Origin: Flavobacteriia bacterium
Lineage (GTDB): Bacteria > Bacteroidota > Bacteroidia > Flavobacteriales_D > Crocinitomicaceae
Assembly: GCA_947450325.1 (NCBI GenBank)
Contig: CANFUT010000015.1
Span: forward strand, 1 to 64,000
Length of the DNA stretch: 64,000 nt
Direction of reading: 5' to 3'
Part shown: positions 63,138-64,000 of the stretch, one piece after another
Numbering within the stretch: the stretch's first letter is position 1
Layout: each line of letters begins with the position of its first letter
Notes under the pieces: generated by a model
What the model was told of the DNA's origin: nothing
The model's database searches: none
What the model saw: the letters and a program-made list of their open reading frames with translations, nothing else
Program-made: the position numbers and the translations under genes

Positions 63138-64000
63138 TTAATGTTTTAAAGTAATTGGTCCAAGAAAAGTTGTCTTCACTGTTTGCAGCTTTTCTTTACC
63201 AGAATAAATATTAACTAAAATCGTTGTCTTTCTATCATGTATCGCCTTCTTAGGCAAGATAATGAAGAAAGAACTTTCAGCTTTAGATACTTTTTTAATC
63301 ACAATATCTTTTCCAATCATTTCGATTTCGCCTTTCATGGCTTCTAGTTTCAATTTGACTGAAATATCATTGTGCGTTTTATTTAATAATTTGATGTTAT
63401 ACAAGTTACTGATATGAGTAGAATCATGTTCTTGAAACAACATTCCTGGTGTTCGCAGAATGGTTACGTCCACATCTCTTCGAGTGATCAATAAGGCCGC
63501 TAAAATTCCCATTAAAACAATCAAAACGACTGTGTATGCTTTGATACGTGCGGTGAATTTCAATTTCTCACCTTTCGCAATTCCTTCTTCCGAAGCATAG
63601 CGAATCAATCCTTTTGGAGAACCAACGCTTTCCATCATGTGATCGCAGACATCGATACAAGCCGTACAATTGGTACATTCCAACTGCGTACCATTTCTAA
63701 TGTCGATTGCCACTGGACAAACTTTCACACATTGAAAACAATCGATGCAATCACCTTTTGGTTTTTCTTTGTTTTTAGAAAATTTTCCTCTTGGTTCACC
63801 TCTCAAATAATCATAAGCCACCAAGATTGAATTTCTATCGGTCATTACACCTTGCAAACGTCCATAAGGACAAACAATCAAACAAACTTGCTCTCTGAAC
63901 CAAGTGTAAACAGCGTAAAAAATTCCTGTAAAAAGCAACAACGCGGTGAAACCTCCGATGTGCATTTTAATTGGCTCTTGAATGATTTTGAATAATTCGT
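63138..64000 (-). CDS. ccoG: cbb3 oxidase accessory protein CcoG (partial, 5-prime end beyond the window)
   Basis: The last ~287 residues of CcoG (RdxA/FixG), an iron-sulfur membrane protein needed for cbb3 oxidase copper reduction and assembly. Two 4Fe-4S clusters are seen: CIDCFQCVKVCPVAI and CTNCTACIDVCDHMM. Before them lies FREQVCLIVCPYGRLQGV, and after them one membrane helix (AYTVVLIVLMGILAALLITRR) and the C-terminal Ig-like domain. The frame stays open to 64000 (reading NLFKIIQEPIKM just before the first in-window Met), so the N-terminal part lies outside the window. Confidence 0.9.
   Translation of the reverse strand, partial: ELFKIIQEPIKMHIGGFTALLLFTGIFYAVYTWFREQVCLIVCPYGRLQGVMTDRNSILVAYDYLRGEPRGKFSKNKEKPKGDCIDCFQCVKVCPVAIDIRNGTQLECTNCTACIDVCDHMMESVGSPKGLIRYASEEGIAKGEKLKFTARIKAYTVVLIVLMGILAALLITRRDVDVTILRTPGMLFQEHDSTHISNLYNIKLLNKTHNDISVKLKLEAMKGEIEMIGKDIVIKKVSKAESSFFIILPKKAIHDRKTTILVNIYSGKEKLQTVKTTFLGPITLKH

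Noticed and set aside
1-64000. tRNA, rRNA or known riboswitch genes
   Set aside because: No cloverleaf, T-loop or rRNA signature was noticed by eye; a covariance-model scan would be decisive.

Overview
This 64 kb window is chromosomal DNA from a member of the Bacteroidota, most likely order Flavobacteriales and perhaps close to Fluviicola (Crocinitomicaceae). The order rests on the AT-rich sequence, promoters of the TTG-N19..21-TAnnTTTG type, proteins with type IX secretion (T9SS) C-terminal sorting domains, the gliding genes gldF and gldG, and Flavobacteriales-style gene content. The family is a guess; no rRNA or tRNA gene was found to anchor it.

Layout. 0-6.5 kb: pfkA, an ECF sigma factor with a co-transcribed membrane TPR protein, an S41 peptidase, an HlyD-like adaptor and a conserved hypothetical. 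6.5-8.6 kb: small envelope or stress-type genes (YtxH, Lmo0937-type, two lipoproteins, a beta-barrel). 8.7-15.7 kb: an AraC regulator, hybrid histidine kinase and response regulator operon, next to a GH130 and glycosyltransferase operon; the two operons share a 47-bp upstream box. 15.8-24 kb: an FMN reductase, mutS, an RNA methyltransferase, a T9SS protein, fabD and rsmG. 24-30.4 kb: an acyl-CoA synthetase and a three-gene operon (membrane protein, SDR, amidohydrolase). 30.5-36.8 kb: a 1,291-residue T9SS beta-helix protein diverging from an XRE regulator that is co-transcribed with a PKD-type surface protein. 36.9-51.2 kb: mostly core genes (aconitase, mutS2, dnaN, a DUF4340 protein, gldG, gldF, rlmH) with a few accessory ones. 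51.2-56.8 kb: an accessory island. 56.8-64 kb: an ABC-F ATPase, a DUF2797 protein, two TauE/SafE-type proteins, a PLP decarboxylase and the cbb3-oxidase accessory genes ccoH and ccoG (ccoG is cut by the window edge).

The accessory island is the most unusual part. It holds a SUKH (SMI1/KNR4) protein, a caspase-like protease, a protein with the fold signature of the DnaA/Hda AAA+ domain whose Walker A lysine and other catalytic residues are gone, and a seven-zinc-finger protein with an EDxHD/Vsr-like nuclease in its middle. These genes all lie on the minus strand and are separated by duplicated intergenic repeats (141 bp and 211 bp direct repeats) and by imperfect inverted repeats with TAAC...GTTA ends. 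The caspase plus DnaA-like pseudo-ATPase pair is the best candidate for an undescribed system.

Outside the island, two further intergenic element families are each present in two inverted copies: a 186-bp element with perfect 15-bp terminal inverted repeats (49177-49362, second copy 59626-59782), and a composite terminator plus GCCACGGAT palindrome element (39810-39927 and 43890-44024).
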